NCBI GenBank assembly: GCA_036843405.1
Contig: DAITSJ010000021.1
Span: 1 to 64,000, forward strand
Source of the DNA: DGNJ01 sp002388905
GTDB taxonomy: Bacteria; Pseudomonadota; Gammaproteobacteria; Pseudomonadales; Porticoccaceae
DNA length: 64,000 nt
Reading direction: 5' to 3'
The notes beneath the pieces were generated by a model. The model ran no database searches. It was not told the origin of the DNA and saw only the letters and a list, made by a program, of their open reading frames with translations. Shown piece after piece: positions 43,739-53,765 of the stretch; the first letter of the stretch is position 1; each line of letters opens with the position of its first letter. The translations under genes were made by a program, and so were the position numbers.

Positions 43739-46363
43739 ATGGGTTCCCAATTCAACCACAACCATAAGCCTCTCTATACAGCCCTGTACAAGCACCTGTT
43801 CCTGTCCCTGGGGGTCGCCGCTTTGGCGCCCGGGGCCCTGGCGGCCGAGGCAGCGCACCAGGAGTGGTCTTGCCGGGCCGACGCCGAAGGCCGATGGGTC
43901 TGTCGCGAAATCACCGTGCCCGGACCCGACTTTCCGCGCCCGGTACGCCGGGAGCCGGTCCGGGAGCCAACGGAAGAGCCGCGCATCAATCTGGCCCGAA
44001 ACCTGGACTGGATCGAGGCCGAGCAACTCACCGAGGCGGAAAAGGCGCGCATGCGGGAAAACTGCTGCGGCGCCTATGTCGAGCCGGAGCGCAATTACCC
44101 CGAAGCCGATGTGGATCCTGATGAAGCTTCCATGCGAGTCAGCGCAACCACTACCGAAGCCAGGGGAAACATCGCCAACCTGGACGGTGATGTCCAGGTC
44201 TCCCAGGGTTATCGTCAGGTGCGCAGCAACCACGCCACCGTCAACCAGGAAACCCGGATGGTGGACCTGGACGGCAATGTCCAGTTCCGGGAACCGGGCC
44301 TGCTGCTCATCGGCGAGCACGCGAGGGTCAATATCGATACCGGCGAGGTGGAGGTGGACAACGCCCGGTTCGTGATGCACGAATCAGGCGTTCGCGGCAC
44401 TGCCGAACACCTGGAGCGTTCAGACAGCAACATCATCTACGTGGATAACGCCACATACACCACCTGCGAACCGCGCAACAATGCCTGGCGACTGGCGGCC
44501 ACGGACGTAAAGATCGACTCCCCCCGGGGGGTCGCCACAGCCCGCAACGTGCGCCTCCAGGTCAAGGATGTACCCGTTCTCTATCTGCCCTGGATACGCT
44601 ACCCGATCAGTGACAACCGGGCCACGGGCCTGCTGTTTCCCTACTTCTCCACCGGCAATGAAAACGGCATCGACTATTCCCAGCCCATTTACCTGAACCT
44701 GGCACCGAATTACGACGCCACCGTAACGCCACGGTACGTCCAGGAGCGGGGCGCCATGGTGGAACTGGAAACGCGGCACCTGTCCCGCTGGGGACGGACC
44801 GCTGTCTCCGGCGGCTATCTCTGGGACGACGACGGCGGCGACCTGAGTGAGGACGAAAAAAACGCCGACGGCACGTTGCCCTACGAGGGCGAGAGCCGCT
44901 GGCTGGTCAATGTGGATCACCGGGGCGGCCTCGGTTACCGCTGGCGGACTCGAATCGATTACACCGACGTCAGCGACGATGATTACTTCCGGGATCTGGA
45001 TAACACCACCCTGCAAGTCAACAGCCAGAGCCACCTGAACCAGGAAATCCACACCGGCTATGTCACTGATCACTGGGTATTCGGCGTCACCGGCCAACAG
45101 TTCGAAACCATCATCCAGGACGGCCGCAAGCAGTACAAGCAGCTGCCCCGTGTGGATGCCGACGGCCATTACCGGTTCGACGCGCTCGACCTGGTGCTCG
45201 ACGTGGACCAGCACTACGTGGTCTTCGACCACACGGACGACCAGGACCTGAACACCGGCGGCCTGTTTACCCGGGATACCGAGAACACGACGGTCACCGG
45301 CTCCCGCCTGCGTGCCGACTATGCCCTGACCTGGGACAAGGAATGGCTGTGGGGCTTTTTCAAGCCTGCGGCCAAGGCCAAGTACATCAGTTACGACCTG
45401 GACAACCCCCTGATCGGAAGGGACGACGACAGCCCCGACGTCTTCGTGCCCGTGGGTTCCCTGGACACCGGCCTCTATTTCGAGCGCAACACGACCTGGA
45501 TCGGGAACTTCATCCAGACCCTCGAACCCCGTGTCTACTACCTGTATTCCGAGTACGAGGACCAAAGCGCCATCCCCGATTTCGATACGTCAGAACTGAC
45601 CTTCAGCTACCAGCAACTGTTCCGGGATGACCGTTTCTCCGGTGGCGACCGCATCGGTGATTCCGAGCAGGTCACTTTCGGCCTGACCACGCGCCTGCTG
45701 GACCCCGACAGCGGCAGCGAACGCTTTCGCGCGAGCATCGGCCAGATCTACTATCTCGATGAGCGCCGGGTGAGCCTGCGCAGCAACCAGGCCGCGGAAC
45801 TGGGCCGGGACGAATCGGCCATCGCCGCCGAGCTGGGCGCCCGGTTCTGGAACAACTGGCGCCTGCAAAGCGATTTGCTGTACGACGAAAAGGACGGTCT
45901 TGTCGATAAGGGCAGTATTGCCCTGCGCTACCGGGACAACCAGGAAGCCATTTTCAACCTGGCCTATCGCTATACCCGCCAGGGTGTCATCTTCCGGGAT
46001 GTGGACGGCGATGGCTTTCCCGATGAAAACAACACCGATATCGACCAGGTGGACCTTTCCTTTGTCCTGCCGGTGGCGGACAACTGGAAGCTACTGGGCC
46101 GCTGGAACCACGATCTCAACGGCAGTCAGGAACTCGAAGTCTTTGCCGGACTCGAATACTCAAGCTGTTGCTGGCGCGCCAGCGTTATCGCCCGGCGCTG
46201 GATCGAACGGGACGATAACCTCATTCTGCAACAGCTGGAAGAACTGGACCACAATAGCGGCATCTTTTTCCAGATACAGTTCAAAGGACTGGGAGGTACC
46301 GGCTCGAGGGTGGACAACATCCTGAGCGACGGCATCTACGGCTACGAAATCCCGGAATATTAA
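43739..46363 (+). CDS. lptD: LPS-assembly outer-membrane protein LptD
   Basis: Outer-membrane beta-barrel of 874 residues that inserts lipopolysaccharide in the outer leaflet with LptE. A signal peptide (hydrophobic region ending ALAA near residue 36) is followed by a Cys-containing segment (EWSCRADAEGRWVC, then ENCCGAYVEP) as in Pseudomonas LptD. The OstA/LptA-like jellyroll comes next (about 110-240), and then the barrel, with the conserved YLPWIRYPISD near its start. Cysteines at the two ends and CCWR late in the barrel could form the essential disulfides. I chose the ATG at 43739 because the longer reading would give a 68-residue leader. Confidence 0.94.
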   Translation: MGSQFNHNHKPLYTALYKHLFLSLGVAALAPGALAAEAAHQEWSCRADAEGRWVCREITVPGPDFPRPVRREPVREPTEEPRINLARNLDWIEAEQLTEAEKARMRENCCGAYVEPERNYPEADVDPDEASMRVSATTTEARGNIANLDGDVQVSQGYRQVRSNHATVNQETRMVDLDGNVQFREPGLLLIGEHARVNIDTGEVEVDNARFVMHESGVRGTAEHLERSDSNIIYVDNATYTTCEPRNNAWRLAATDVKIDSPRGVATARNVRLQVKDVPVLYLPWIRYPISDNRATGLLFPYFSTGNENGIDYSQPIYLNLAPNYDATVTPRYVQERGAMVELETRHLSRWGRTAVSGGYLWDDDGGDLSEDEKNADGTLPYEGESRWLVNVDHRGGLGYRWRTRIDYTDVSDDDYFRDLDNTTLQVNSQSHLNQEIHTGYVTDHWVFGVTGQQFETIIQDGRKQYKQLPRVDADGHYRFDALDLVLDVDQHYVVFDHTDDQDLNTGGLFTRDTENTTVTGSRLRADYALTWDKEWLWGFFKPAAKAKYISYDLDNPLIGRDDDSPDVFVPVGSLDTGLYFERNTTWIGNFIQTLEPRVYYLYSEYEDQSAIPDFDTSELTFSYQQLFRDDRFSGGDRIGDSEQVTFGLTTRLLDPDSGSERFRASIGQIYYLDERRVSLRSNQAAELGRDESAIAAELGARFWNNWRLQSDLLYDEKDGLVDKGSIALRYRDNQEAIFNLAYRYTRQGVIFRDVDGDGFPDENNTDIDQVDLSFVLPVADNWKLLGRWNHDLNGSQELEVFAGLEYSSCCWRASVIARRWIERDDNLILQQLEELDHNSGIFFQIQFKGLGGTGSRVDNILSDGIYGYEIPEY

Positions 46364-46396
46364 TTCACGATCAATCTCGAGGGGCTCATATCTCTC

Positions 46397-47671
46397 ATGC
46401 GCGCACTACTGCTTATCACGGCCTGCCTTATCGCCGCATGGCCACTGCATGCCGAAGTAAAACTTCTCGACAGCATCGCTGCCGTGGTCGACAACGACGT
46501 CGTCATGACCAGCGAGCTGGAAGAGCGCACCGAGGCTATTTACCGGCGTATCCGGGAATCCGGCAATGACGCGCCATCGCGGGAGGCCCTCAAGGAACAG
46601 GTCCTCGAACGCCTGATTCTCGAACGCATCCAGCTGAACATGGCGGACCGGGCGGGGGTGCGTATCGGCGACGACGAACTCAACCAGGCACTGGCCAACA
46701 TCGCGGAGCGCCAGGGTATGACCCTGGACCAGTTCATCGCCCAGGTGGGCCAGGAAGGCCTGTCCCTCCACCAGATCAAGGAGCAGATCCGGAACGAAAT
46801 GCTGATATCCCGGGTGCAACAGGCTCAGGTCAACCGCCGCATCCGGGTCTCGGAACAGGAGGTGGATAATTTTCTCGAGTCCGAAGAGGGCAGAACGATC
46901 ACCTCACCCGAGGTGCATCTGGGGCACATCCTGCTGCCACTGTCGTCCGGCGCCAGCAAGGAGCGGGTGGCTGAAGTCCGCGCCAGGGCCGATGACCTGA
47001 TCGCACAACTGCAGGCGGGCGCCAACTTCGACAATCTGGCCATTACCCACTCTGCGGGCCAGCAGGCACTCCAGGGCGGTGACCTGGGCTGGCGCAAGAC
47101 CAACCAGCTTCCCGACGTCTTCATCGAGCCGGTCAGGGCGCTGGAGCCCGACGCTATCAGCGCCCCCATCCGCAGCGACGCGGGTTTCCACATCCTCAAG
47201 CTACATGAGCGCCGGGGCAGTGGTGAGCAGATAATCCAGCAGAGCAAGGTCCGCCATATCCTGCTCAAGCCCAACGAAATTCGCGACGACGAAGAGACAC
47301 GCAGGCAACTCGCCGACATTGCCGAACGGATTCGCCAGGGCGCCGACTTCGGGGAGCTGGCCAAGGAATACTCCGAGGATATCGGTTCGGCCCTCAACGG
47401 CGGCGACGTGGGCTGGTCACTGCCCGGCAAATTCGTACCCAGATTCGAAGAGGTCATCGACAATACCGATAAGGGCGAAGTCAGCGATCCCTTCCGCACC
47501 CAGTTTGGCTGGCACATTATCGAGGTTACCGACCAGCGCCGGCAGGACTTCAGCGAGGATATCAAGCGCAACCAGGCCAGGAATATTCTCCGCGAGCGCA
47601 AGTTCGAGGAAGAACTCCAGATCTGGCTGCAGGAGATCCGCGACGAAGCCTATGTGGAGACCAAGATCTAG
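46397..47671 (+). CDS. surA: Periplasmic chaperone / peptidyl-prolyl isomerase SurA
   Basis: Chaperone for outer-membrane proteins, 424 residues. A signal peptide ends near residue 19 (PLHA|EV). The N-terminal chaperone domain starts LLDSIAAVVDNDVVMTSELE. Two parvulin domains follow at about 170-270 and 285-385, each with the motif GGDLGW or GGDVGW. It helps fold LptD, encoded immediately upstream. Confidence 0.96.
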   Translation: MRALLLITACLIAAWPLHAEVKLLDSIAAVVDNDVVMTSELEERTEAIYRRIRESGNDAPSREALKEQVLERLILERIQLNMADRAGVRIGDDELNQALANIAERQGMTLDQFIAQVGQEGLSLHQIKEQIRNEMLISRVQQAQVNRRIRVSEQEVDNFLESEEGRTITSPEVHLGHILLPLSSGASKERVAEVRARADDLIAQLQAGANFDNLAITHSAGQQALQGGDLGWRKTNQLPDVFIEPVRALEPDAISAPIRSDAGFHILKLHERRGSGEQIIQQSKVRHILLKPNEIRDDEETRRQLADIAERIRQGADFGELAKEYSEDIGSALNGGDVGWSLPGKFVPRFEEVIDNTDKGEVSDPFRTQFGWHIIEVTDQRRQDFSEDIKRNQARNILRERKFEEELQIWLQEIRDEAYVETKI

Positions 47672-47675
47672 CCCG

Positions 47676-48644
47676 ATGCGACTCGCGGTCACACCCGGCG
47701 AACCGGCGGGGATAGGTCCGGATCTGTTCATTCAACTGGTCCAGGAAGGCTTTCCCTGCGAACTGGTGGCCTACGCCGACCCCGGCCTGCTGGAGGACCG
47801 GGCCCGGCAGCTTGGCCTGCCCCTCAGGTTGCGCGAAGCCACGGGTGCCGCTCTGGCGCCCGGAGAACTCGCCATCGACCCCGTCCGCCTGCACGGAGCC
47901 TGCCGCACCGGCATTGCCGACAGGATCAACGCCGCCTATGTGCTTGAGTGCCTCGAGACCGCTCTAGCGGACACCCTGTCCGGTCATTGCCAGGCCCTGG
48001 TTACGGGCCCGGTCCACAAGGCCGTCATCAACGACGCCGGTATCCCCTTTAGCGGCCACACCGAATTTCTTGCCGAACGGACACAGACATCCCGCGTGGT
48101 AATGATGCTCGCCACCGAGGGCCTGCGTGTGGCCCTGGCGACCACTCACCTGCCGCTGGCCGCGGTTCCGGGCGCCATCACCGGCAAACTCCTGACCGAG
48201 GTGTTGACGATCCTCGATGCCGACCTCAAACGCTGGTTCGGCCTTGAGCGACCCCGCATACTGGTCTGCGGCCTCAATCCGCACGCCGGCGAGGGGGGAC
48301 ATCTCGGGCGCGAAGAGATCGAAATCATCGAACCCGCGCTGGATAACTGCCGCCGCTCGGGTATGGATCTGATCGGGCCCATGCCCGCCGACACGGTGTT
48401 TACGCCCAAGCATCTGGACAGCGCCGATGCAGTACTTGCCATGTATCACGACCAGGGATTGCCGGTCCTCAAATACAAGGGCTTTGGCGCCGCCGTCAAT
48501 ATCACCCTGGGCCTGCCCATTATCCGGACCTCCGTGGATCACGGTACCGCCCTCGACCTGGCGGGCACCGGTCGCGCCAATACCGGCAGCCTCGCCACCG
48601 CTGTCGACAGCGCGCTGGACATGGCGTCGCGGGCCCGGAGGTGA
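47676..48644 (+). CDS. pdxA: 4-hydroxythreonine-4-phosphate dehydrogenase
   Basis: Pyridoxal phosphate biosynthesis enzyme, 322 residues. Seen: VTPGEPAGIGPDLFIQL, the substrate/metal region GPVHKAVINDAGIPFSGHTEFLA broken over two motifs, GLNPHAGEGGHLGREE and MYHDQGLPVLKY. The ATG is 4 bp after the surA stop, so the two are coupled. Confidence 0.96.
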   Translation: MRLAVTPGEPAGIGPDLFIQLVQEGFPCELVAYADPGLLEDRARQLGLPLRLREATGAALAPGELAIDPVRLHGACRTGIADRINAAYVLECLETALADTLSGHCQALVTGPVHKAVINDAGIPFSGHTEFLAERTQTSRVVMMLATEGLRVALATTHLPLAAVPGAITGKLLTEVLTILDADLKRWFGLERPRILVCGLNPHAGEGGHLGREEIEIIEPALDNCRRSGMDLIGPMPADTVFTPKHLDSADAVLAMYHDQGLPVLKYKGFGAAVNITLGLPIIRTSVDHGTALDLAGTGRANTGSLATAVDSALDMASRARR

Positions 48645-48648
48645 TGGC

Positions 48649-49446
48649 ATGACCGAGGTCCGCCATCATCGCGCCCGCAAGCGGTTCGGCCAGAATTTCC
48701 TGGTGGACCCCAATATTATCGACAAGATCGTCGGTGCTCTGGCACCCGGGGAGAACGACAACCTTATCGAAATCGGCCCCGGCCAGGGTGCCCTGACGGA
48801 ACCCCTGCTGGCGACAACGCCGTGTCTGCAAGTGATCGAGGTGGACCGGGACCTTGCCGCGGACCTGCGCAAGCGTTTTGGCGGGCACCCGGGATTTCGC
48901 CTCTACGAGGGCGACGCGCTGGCCTTCGATTTCGGAAAGCTCGGAACAGCGGAACAGCCGCTGCGGGTGGTGGGCAACCTTCCCTACAATATTTCCACCC
49001 CCTTACTCTTTCATTTGCTGAACTATGAATCCGTCATCGGGGATATGCACTTTATGCTCCAGCGGGAAGTGGTGGACCGGATGACGGCGGGACCGGGCTC
49101 GAAAACCTATGGCCGCCTGGGCATCATCGCCCAGTATCACTGCCGAATCGACTTCCTGTTCCCGGTGCCTGCGACCTGCTTTCGCCCCGTACCCCAGGTC
49201 GAGTCCGCCATCGTCAGGCTTGTGCCCCACCGGCAAAAACCGTACCTGGCGCAGGACCCGGTATTTTTCCGAAAAGTCGTCAAACTGGCCTTCCAGCAAC
49301 GCCGTAAAACCCTGCGCAATGCCCTAAAACCGCTGATGGATTCGTCCCGTTTAAATGAACTGGATATCGATCTCAACGCCCGACCGGAGACCTTGTCCGT
49401 CAGCGACTTCGTCCACCTGAGCAACAGAATACTGACGCTGAAATGA
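48649..49446 (+). CDS. rsmA: 16S rRNA dimethyladenosine transferase
   Basis: KsgA-type methyltransferase of 265 residues that dimethylates two adjacent adenosines near the 3' end of 16S rRNA. Motifs: KRFGQNFLVDPNII, SAM site EIGPGQGALTEPLL, catalytic NLPYNIS, and VESAIVRLVPH. ATG at 48649 with GGAGG upstream. Overlaps apaG by 4 bp. Unrelated to the translational repressor also called RsmA. Confidence 0.97.
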   Translation: MTEVRHHRARKRFGQNFLVDPNIIDKIVGALAPGENDNLIEIGPGQGALTEPLLATTPCLQVIEVDRDLAADLRKRFGGHPGFRLYEGDALAFDFGKLGTAEQPLRVVGNLPYNISTPLLFHLLNYESVIGDMHFMLQREVVDRMTAGPGSKTYGRLGIIAQYHCRIDFLFPVPATCFRPVPQVESAIVRLVPHRQKPYLAQDPVFFRKVVKLAFQQRRKTLRNALKPLMDSSRLNELDIDLNARPETLSVSDFVHLSNRILTLK

Positions 49447-49817
49447 CAGATCCCGATATCGCCATCACGGTCAAGACCCGTTACCTGGCCAAACAGTCCC
49501 AACCGGAAGAACTGCGCCACGCCTTCGCCTACGACATCACCATAGAAAACCGTTCCCCGAAGCCCGTCACCCTCCTCAGCCGACACTGGATTATTATCGA
49601 CGGCAACGAAAAGCGGCGGGAAGTGAAGGGCGAGGGTGTCGTCGGCGAGCAGCCCCGCATCGAGCCGGGCGCCCGGCACAACTATACCAGCGGCGTGATT
49701 CTGGAAACGCCGGTGGGGACCATGGAGGGGGCTTACCGGATGCAATGCGATGACGGCGGCACTTTCGACGCCCCCATCAGTCCTTTCCTCCTGGCGGCTC
49801 CCGGCGCCATCAACTGA
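49443..49817 (+). CDS. apaG: ApaG domain protein (Co2+/Mg2+ efflux protein family)
   Basis: Single-domain ApaG protein, 124 residues, with YDITIENRSPKPVTLLSRHW and the glycine-rich GEGVVGEQPRI. Role not firmly known; linked to cobalt resistance in Salmonella. Start overlaps rsmA stop (ATGA). Confidence 0.95.
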   Translation: MTDPDIAITVKTRYLAKQSQPEELRHAFAYDITIENRSPKPVTLLSRHWIIIDGNEKRREVKGEGVVGEQPRIEPGARHNYTSGVILETPVGTMEGAYRMQCDDGGTFDAPISPFLLAAPGAIN

Positions 49818-49833
49818 AGGAGGCACGGGAAGC

Positions 49834-50655
49834 ATGACCGTTTATGCCGTTGGCGACATCCAGGGTTGCCTGGACTGCCTTGAAAGGCTCCTTGGGGAAG
49901 TTCATTTCTCGCCGGGACAGGACCAGCTCTGGGCCGTGGGAGACCTGGTCAATCGGGGTCCCCGTTCACTGGATACCCTGCGCTTCTGCCGCCGGCTGGG
50001 TGACAGCTTTCGAACCGTCCTGGGGAATCACGACCTGCACTTATTGTCGGTGGCCCATGGTTTCCGCTCTCCTTCCCACAGGGATACCCTCGCGCCTGTC
50101 CTCAATGCCCCCGACCGGAAAGACCTGATCGAATGGTTGCATCACCAACCGCTTTTTTTCCGGGAGCGCGGATTTGGTGTGGTCCATGCCGGTATACCAC
50201 CACAATGGACCTCGGCCGAGGCAGTGGAACGCTCCCGGGAGGTTGAATATCTCCTCAGGGGTCCGCGGGCATCGACATTCCTGAAGCATATGTATGGCAA
50301 TGAGCCCGACCAGTGGCGGGATGACCTGGAGGGCCCCGAGCGCTGGCGCCTGATCACCAACTATTTCACCCGGATGCGCTTTTGCGACAGGCAGGGTCGC
50401 CTGGAACTGCATGCCAAGGGGAGCCCCGAACAGCCACCAGCGGGCTTCGCGCCCTGGTTCGCCCACGACAACCGCAAGAGTGCCGGCGACAACATCATTT
50501 TTGGCCACTGGGCATCCCTGGAGGGCAACCTCCGTCACCCTCACCTGTTTCCCCTGGACACGGGCTGTGTCTGGGGCGGGCGCATGCGTCTGATGAACCT
50601 GCAGACCCGCCATTTCAGCCATGCCCGTTGTGCTCCCGGCGGACGCCCTGCCTGA
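49834..50655 (+). CDS. apaH: Symmetrical bis(5'-nucleosyl)-tetraphosphatase
   Basis: Metallophosphatase of 273 residues that splits Ap4A into two ADP. Metal-binding motifs: YAVGDIQGCLDCLERL, VGDLVNRGPRSLDTLRF and LGNHDLHLL. The ATG at 49834 follows AGGAGG. Last gene of the lptD cluster. Confidence 0.96.
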   Translation: MTVYAVGDIQGCLDCLERLLGEVHFSPGQDQLWAVGDLVNRGPRSLDTLRFCRRLGDSFRTVLGNHDLHLLSVAHGFRSPSHRDTLAPVLNAPDRKDLIEWLHHQPLFFRERGFGVVHAGIPPQWTSAEAVERSREVEYLLRGPRASTFLKHMYGNEPDQWRDDLEGPERWRLITNYFTRMRFCDRQGRLELHAKGSPEQPPAGFAPWFAHDNRKSAGDNIIFGHWASLEGNLRHPHLFPLDTGCVWGGRMRLMNLQTRHFSHARCAPGGRPA

Positions 50656-50671
50656 CCCGAGAAACCATAAA

Positions 50672-50695
50672 AAAACCGGGGAAGACCCCGGTTTT
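50672..50695. terminator. Bidirectional terminator between apaH and rplQ
   Basis: AAAACCGGGG-AAGA-CCCCGGTTTT: a perfect 10-bp stem with A and T runs on either side, placed between the convergent apaH and alpha operons. Confidence 0.92.
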
Positions 50696-50723
50696 CTTTG
50701 GACAAAAAAGACCGACCCGGAGT

Positions 50724-51125
50724 TTACTCCTCGGCGGTCTCCTCTTCCAGGTCCTCTTCCTCCACTACCGGGCGGTCCACCAGTTCGACATAGGCCATGG
50801 GGGCGCTGTCGCCGGTGCGGTAGCCGCACTTGAGGATGCGCAGATAACCGCCGGGACGTGATTCGTAACGCGGTCCCAGTTCGCCGAAAAGCTTGCCCAC
50901 GGCATCCTTGTTGCGAAGCCGGCTGAATGCAAGGCGGCGGTTGGCCACATTGTCGGATTTTGCCAGTGTGATCAACGGCTCGGCAAAGCGCCGCAGTTCC
51001 TTGGCCTTGGGCAGCGTGGTCTTGATGACCTCGCGCTCCACCAACGAAGCCGTCATATTGCGAAACATGGCGCGGCGATGGGTGCCGGTCCGGTTCAGTT
51101 TGCGGCCACTGTAACGATGACGCAT
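50724..51125 (-). CDS. rplQ: 50S ribosomal protein L17
   Basis: L17, 133 residues, begins MRHRYSGRKLNRTGTHRRAM, diagnostic for the family. The last ~15 residues are a Glu-rich acidic tail. Final gene of the alpha operon. Confidence 0.97.
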   Translation of the reverse strand: MRHRYSGRKLNRTGTHRRAMFRNMTASLVEREVIKTTLPKAKELRRFAEPLITLAKSDNVANRRLAFSRLRNKDAVGKLFGELGPRYESRPGGYLRILKCGYRTGDSAPMAYVELVDRPVVEEEDLEEETAEE

Positions 51126-51190
51126 AGCTCTAATTCCTCAAACGGTTGCTATCACAGCAATGTTTTTTCGCCGGGATCGGTCCCGGTATC

Positions 51191-52189
51191 TTAAATATTT
51201 TCGCCTTCTTTCTTGAGGCTCGCCGGCGGCCAGTTTTCCAGGCGCATTCCAAGGGATAAACCTCGGGAAGCCAGAACATCCTTGATCTCGGTCAGGGACT
51301 TCTTGCCCAGATTGGGCGTCTTGAGCAATTCCACCTCGGTACGCTGAATAAGGTCGCCGATATAGTAAATGCTTTCCGCCTTCAGGCAATTGGCGGAGCG
51401 TACGGTCAGCTCGAGATCGTCCACCGGACGCAGGAGTATGGGGTCGATTTCCTCTTGCCGCTCCTCCGGCTCGGCTTTGCGCTCGCTCTCCAGATCAACA
51501 AAAACCGCCAACTGCTGTTGAAGAATGGTCGCCGCCCGGCGAATGGCTTCTTCGGGATCGATGGTACCGTTGGTCTGCAGATCCAGCACCAGCTTGTCCA
51601 GGTCCGTACGCTGCTCCACCCGGGCACTTTCGACAGTGTAGGCAACCCGGCTGATGGGGCTGAAGGTGGCGTCCAGGTGCAGGCGGCCGATGGCACGGGT
51701 TTCCTCTTCGTCCAGTTCGCGTGTATCGGCGGGCTGGTAACCGCGGCCGCGTTGGACCCGAAGACGCATGTCCAGTTCGGCGTTGCCGGTGATAGTGGCA
51801 ATGACATGCTCCGGATTCATGATCTCGACGTTGCTGTCGGCCTGGATATCGCCGGCAGTAACGGGGCCCTTTCCTTTCTTCTTGAGCGTCAGTTCAACCT
51901 CGTCCTTGCCGTGCAGGACGATGGCCACGCCTTTCAGGTTGAGAAGGATTTCGATAACGTCTTCCTGTACGCCCTCGATGGAGCTGTACTCGTGTTCGAC
52001 GCCCTCGATCTCGGCCTCGACGATAGCGCACCCCGGCATGGAGGAGAGCAGGATACGACGCAGGGCATTACCCAGGGTATGACCGTAGCCACGCTCCAGG
52101 GGTTCCAGCACAACCTTGGCTCGATTGGGCCCCTGTTCGGTGACATCGATCGAGCGGGGAGTGAGAAGTTCTGTCGCTGATGTTTGCAT
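51191..52189 (-). CDS. rpoA: RNA polymerase subunit alpha
   Basis: 332 residues. The N-terminal assembly domain (LEPLERGYGHTLGNALRRIL) is joined by a linker rich in Glu to the C-terminal domain (about 245-325, with LLKTPNLGKKSLTEIKDVL), which contacts UP elements and activators. Confidence 0.98.
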   Translation of the reverse strand: MQTSATELLTPRSIDVTEQGPNRAKVVLEPLERGYGHTLGNALRRILLSSMPGCAIVEAEIEGVEHEYSSIEGVQEDVIEILLNLKGVAIVLHGKDEVELTLKKKGKGPVTAGDIQADSNVEIMNPEHVIATITGNAELDMRLRVQRGRGYQPADTRELDEEETRAIGRLHLDATFSPISRVAYTVESARVEQRTDLDKLVLDLQTNGTIDPEEAIRRAATILQQQLAVFVDLESERKAEPEERQEEIDPILLRPVDDLELTVRSANCLKAESIYYIGDLIQRTEVELLKTPNLGKKSLTEIKDVLASRGLSLGMRLENWPPASLKKEGENI

Positions 52190-52223
52190 ACAAATACCTG
52201 TCTGGCGTCACCTGGCTTGAGCT

Positions 52224-52844
52224 TTACTTGGAGTAAAGCTCGACGATCAAGCTTTCATTGATTTCCGCGGGGAGCTCGCTGCGGTCGGGAGCGCGCTTGT
52301 AGATACCTTCCAGCTTGTTGGCGTCCACCTCGATCCAGTCAACCCCACCACGCTGACCTGCCAATTGCATGGCCGACTGAATGCGCAATTGATTTTTTGC
52401 CCGCTCACGGATACTGACCACATCGTCGGGTTGAACCTGGTAGGAAGGAATATTGACCTTTTTGCCATTGACCAGGATAGAGCTGTGAGCCACTAGCTGG
52501 CGAGCTTCGGCGCGGGTAGAACCAAAGCCCATACGGTAGACGACGTTATCGAGCCGGGATTCGAGAAAATTCAGCAGGTTTTCGCCGGTGGAGCCTTTTT
52601 GCTTGGCAGCCCGCTTGTAGTAGTTGCGGAACTGCTTTTCGAGAACCCCGTAGAGCCGCCGAACCTTTTGCTTCTCGCGCAACTGAATGCCGTAGTCGGA
52701 AATTCGGGTACGACGCTGCCCGTGTTGCCCCGGAGCGCTTTCGGCTCGGCACTTGGATTCGAGCGGACGGATTCCGCTTTTCAGGAACAGGTCGGTTCCT
52801 TCGCGGCGCGACAGCTTACAAGTCGGTCCGGTGTATCTTGCCAT
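52224..52844 (-). CDS. rpsD: 30S ribosomal protein S4
   Basis: 206 residues starting MARYTGPTCKLSRREGTDLF. Contains the S4 RNA-binding domain (RLDNVVYRMGFGSTRAEARQ then LVAHSSILVNGKKVN). In E. coli S4 represses the alpha operon at its mRNA. Start at 52844 fits the family; the open frame upstream is rpsK out of frame. Confidence 0.98.
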   Translation of the reverse strand: MARYTGPTCKLSRREGTDLFLKSGIRPLESKCRAESAPGQHGQRRTRISDYGIQLREKQKVRRLYGVLEKQFRNYYKRAAKQKGSTGENLLNFLESRLDNVVYRMGFGSTRAEARQLVAHSSILVNGKKVNIPSYQVQPDDVVSIRERAKNQLRIQSAMQLAGQRGGVDWIEVDANKLEGIYKRAPDRSELPAEINESLIVELYSK

Positions 52845-52858
52845 CTTTGTCTTCCTCG

Positions 52859-53251
52859 TTACACGCGACGTTTCTTGGGAGGACGACACCCATTGTGGGG
52901 AATAGGCGTCACGTCGGTAATATTGGTGATCTTGAAGCCGGCGTTGTTCAGGGAGCGCACGGCTGACTCGCGACCGGGGCCGGGGCCCTTGACACAGACG
53001 TCGAGGTTTTTCACACCGTATTCCTGGGCGGCGAGACCGGCCCGCTCCGCCGCGACCTGAGCAGCAAACGGGGTACTCTTGCGGGAGCCCCGGAAGCCGG
53101 AACCGCCGGACGTGGCCCAACTCAGGGCATTGCCCTGGCGATCGGTAATAGTGATGATGGTGTTGTTGAAGGACGCATGGACATGCGCGATCCCATCGAC
53201 CACATTGCGCTTGATTTTCTTGCGACTCGCTTTACTCGGTGTCTTGGCCAT
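52859..53251 (-). CDS. rpsK: 30S ribosomal protein S11
   Basis: 130 residues with HVHASFNNTIITITDRQGN and the ending ITDVTPIPHNGCRPPKKRRV, the standard S11 terminus. Confidence 0.98.
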   Translation of the reverse strand: MAKTPSKASRKKIKRNVVDGIAHVHASFNNTIITITDRQGNALSWATSGGSGFRGSRKSTPFAAQVAAERAGLAAQEYGVKNLDVCVKGPGPGRESAVRSLNNAGFKITNITDVTPIPHNGCRPPKKRRV

Positions 53252-53294
53252 ACTGTTTCCTGACTCGCTGGATCACAGCCGTATCGACGGCTGC

Positions 53295-53651
53295 TTATCT
53301 CTTGATTGGCTTGCGGGGACCTTTCCGGGTCCGGGCGTTGGTTTTGGTGCGCTGCCCGCGCACGGGGAGGTTGCGACGGTGACGCAACCCACGGAAGCAG
53401 CCCAGGTCCATGAGCCGCTTTATGCTCATGCTCACTTCCCGCCGCAAATCGCCCTCGACACTATGTTTGGCGACTTCGTTACGAACGGAATCGAGCTGCT
53501 CCTCGGAGAGCTCTGCAACCTTTATGTCTTCAGCAATACCCGCCGAAGCACATATTTGTTTGGCAGTGGTTTTGCCAATCCCGTAAACATAGGTCAGGGA
53601 GACCACGGCGTGCTTGTTGTCGGGGATATTGACACCGGAAATACGGGCCAT
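53295..53651 (-). CDS. rpsM: 30S ribosomal protein S13
   Basis: 118 residues starting MARISGVNIPDNKHAVVSLT and ending in the basic GQRTKTNARTRKGPRKPIKR. First gene of the alpha operon. The 114 bp before it could hold the alpha promoter and S4 control site, but I see no clear -35/-10 pair. Confidence 0.98.
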   Translation of the reverse strand: MARISGVNIPDNKHAVVSLTYVYGIGKTTAKQICASAGIAEDIKVAELSEEQLDSVRNEVAKHSVEGDLRREVSMSIKRLMDLGCFRGLRHRRNLPVRGQRTKTNARTRKGPRKPIKR

Positions 53652-53765
53652 TCAAATTTCTCCACTTAATTTACCAATTCTGCGTCACCGGCTCGCCCCA
53701 AACCGCTGTTGGCGGAAAAAGGCGCAGCAGGATAGCCTTATAAGCAACAAAAATCAATCAACCGT

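Noticed and set aside
53652..53765. Alpha-operon promoter in the gap before rpsM
   Set aside because: TTGATT and TATAAG are present, but the spacing (about 13 bp) is too short for a sigma70 promoter.
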